From assembly GCA_003660605.1 (NCBI GenBank), contig QMUN01000051.1, positions 1 to 6,131 of the forward strand: 6,131 bases of DNA, given 5' to 3'. The translations under genes and the position numbers were made by a program. Shown piece by piece: positions 5,691-6,131 of this stretch (positions are counted from its first letter, which is position 1; each line of letters opens with the position of its first letter). The notes beneath the pieces are model-generated. The model saw only the letters and a list, made by a program, of their open reading frames with translations, was not told where the DNA came from and searched no databases. Origin of the DNA: Thermococci archaeon. GTDB lineage: Archaea > Methanobacteriota_B > Thermococci > Methanofastidiosales > B48-G16.

Positions 5691-6131
5691 ATGATAATCT
5701 TGGTGACAGATTTCGAAGAATTTTATCTTGCGCAGATGAAAGGAGTAATATGGAAGATAAATCCTGAGGCTAAAATACTGGATATTAAAGTAAGAAATCA
5801 CGATACTATCTCCGGAGCGTTTGTGATAGATAAGATTATAGATTATTTTCCAGATTCCATTATCATCGGAGTTGTCGATCCTGGAGTGGGTGGATCCCGA
5901 AAAAATATTGTGATCCAGACAGAAAAAAACTATCTTATCGGACCTGACAACGGTCTTTTTTCGTTGGTATGCGAAAGACATACACCGTTAAAAATTATAG
6001 AAATAGAGAAAAAAAATATTTCGAAAACTTTTCATGGTAGAGATATTTTTGCGCCTTTGGCCGGAAAAATATCATTGAAAAAAGATTTAAAAGGAAAAGA
6101 AATCAAAAAAATTAAAGATTTAGATATAAAA
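5691..6131 (+). CDS. S-adenosyl-L-methionine hydrolase (DUF62, SAM hydroxide adenosyltransferase), 3' end cut by the window
   Basis: DUF62 enzymes use water to split SAM into adenosine and L-methionine, and are relatives of the bacterial fluorinase and chlorinase. The 147 residues seen cover the N-terminal SAM-binding domain; the family is about 250-280 residues long, so the C-terminal domain lies beyond the window. Family blocks visible are ILVTDF (3-8), MKGVIWKINPEAKILDI (16-32), VVDPGVGGSRKNI (61-73), GPDNGLFSL (84-92) and TFHGRDIFAPLAG (113-125). The Asp-Arg-His triad described for SAM hydrolases corresponds to D63, R70 and H115, all present. An in-frame TAA lies directly before the ATG, so this start is secure. 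Differences: the usual TDFGxxDxYV segment is TDFEEFYLA, losing the Gly and about two residues, and the VTH/VDITH-type segment after the first strand is LDIKVRNH. SAM binding may therefore be slightly altered. The gene is divergent from acs. Confidence 0.9.
   Translation, partial: MIILVTDFEEFYLAQMKGVIWKINPEAKILDIKVRNHDTISGAFVIDKIIDYFPDSIIIGVVDPGVGGSRKNIVIQTEKNYLIGPDNGLFSLVCERHTPLKIIEIEKKNISKTFHGRDIFAPLAGKISLKKDLKGKEIKKIKDLDIK

Noticed and set aside
5682..5981. Minus-strand 99-codon open frame opposite the SAM hydrolase gene
   Set aside because: The plus strand here encodes clear DUF62 motifs; the antisense frame has none.
1..6131. CRISPR arrays, tRNA or rRNA genes, insertion sequences, attachment sites
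   Set aside because: I saw no regularly spaced repeats, cloverleaf-like segments, transposase motifs or long terminal repeats; genes fill nearly the whole window.

Overview
The window is most likely archaeal chromosomal DNA. It contains a presenilin-type intramembrane protease, a DUF434/COG2454-type protein and a RecA/KaiC-like ATPase, all typical of archaea. BRE/TATA-like promoters lie about 25 nt before start codons, two genes look leaderless, and Shine-Dalgarno sequences fit an archaeal 16S tail. Arginine is mostly AGA/AGG and isoleucine often ATA. Hand counts of sample lines give about 25-35% G+C in most genes. I would lean to a euryarchaeal or Thermoplasmatota-like lineage, but the sequence alone does not settle it, and a DPANN-type genome is not excluded.

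Layout: positions 1-1978 hold a tightly packed plus-strand operon. It contains the 3' part of a charged coiled-coil protein, a nine-helix presenilin/signal-peptide-peptidase-like protease and a DUF434 protein with a PIN-like look. Both junctions are 4-base ATGA overlaps. Positions 2058-2723 encode a YgjP-type zinc metallopeptidase (DUF45/SprT-like fold) behind its own TATA box, and positions 2792-3547 encode a P-loop RecA/KaiC-like ATPase with a leaderless promoter. The minus strand at 3605-5572 encodes AMP-forming acetyl-CoA synthetase (acs), with a classic Shine-Dalgarno, a TATA box and a poly-T terminator. From 5691 to the window edge, divergent from acs, lies the N-terminal 147 residues of a DUF62 S-adenosylmethionine hydrolase.

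How the genes fit together: acs makes acetyl-CoA from acetate, while the SAM hydrolase would remove SAM to adenosine and methionine. I see no direct pathway link between them. The most suggestive unit is the coupled trio of coiled-coil protein, intramembrane protease and PIN-like protein. Translational coupling implies matched production, but no function for such a trio is known to me. The protease carries GAAD instead of the usual GxGD active-site motif. No RNA genes, mobile elements, CRISPR arrays or long repeats are visible, and no gene-free stretch reaches 300 bases. I see no clearly new system; the presenilin-like operon is the best candidate.
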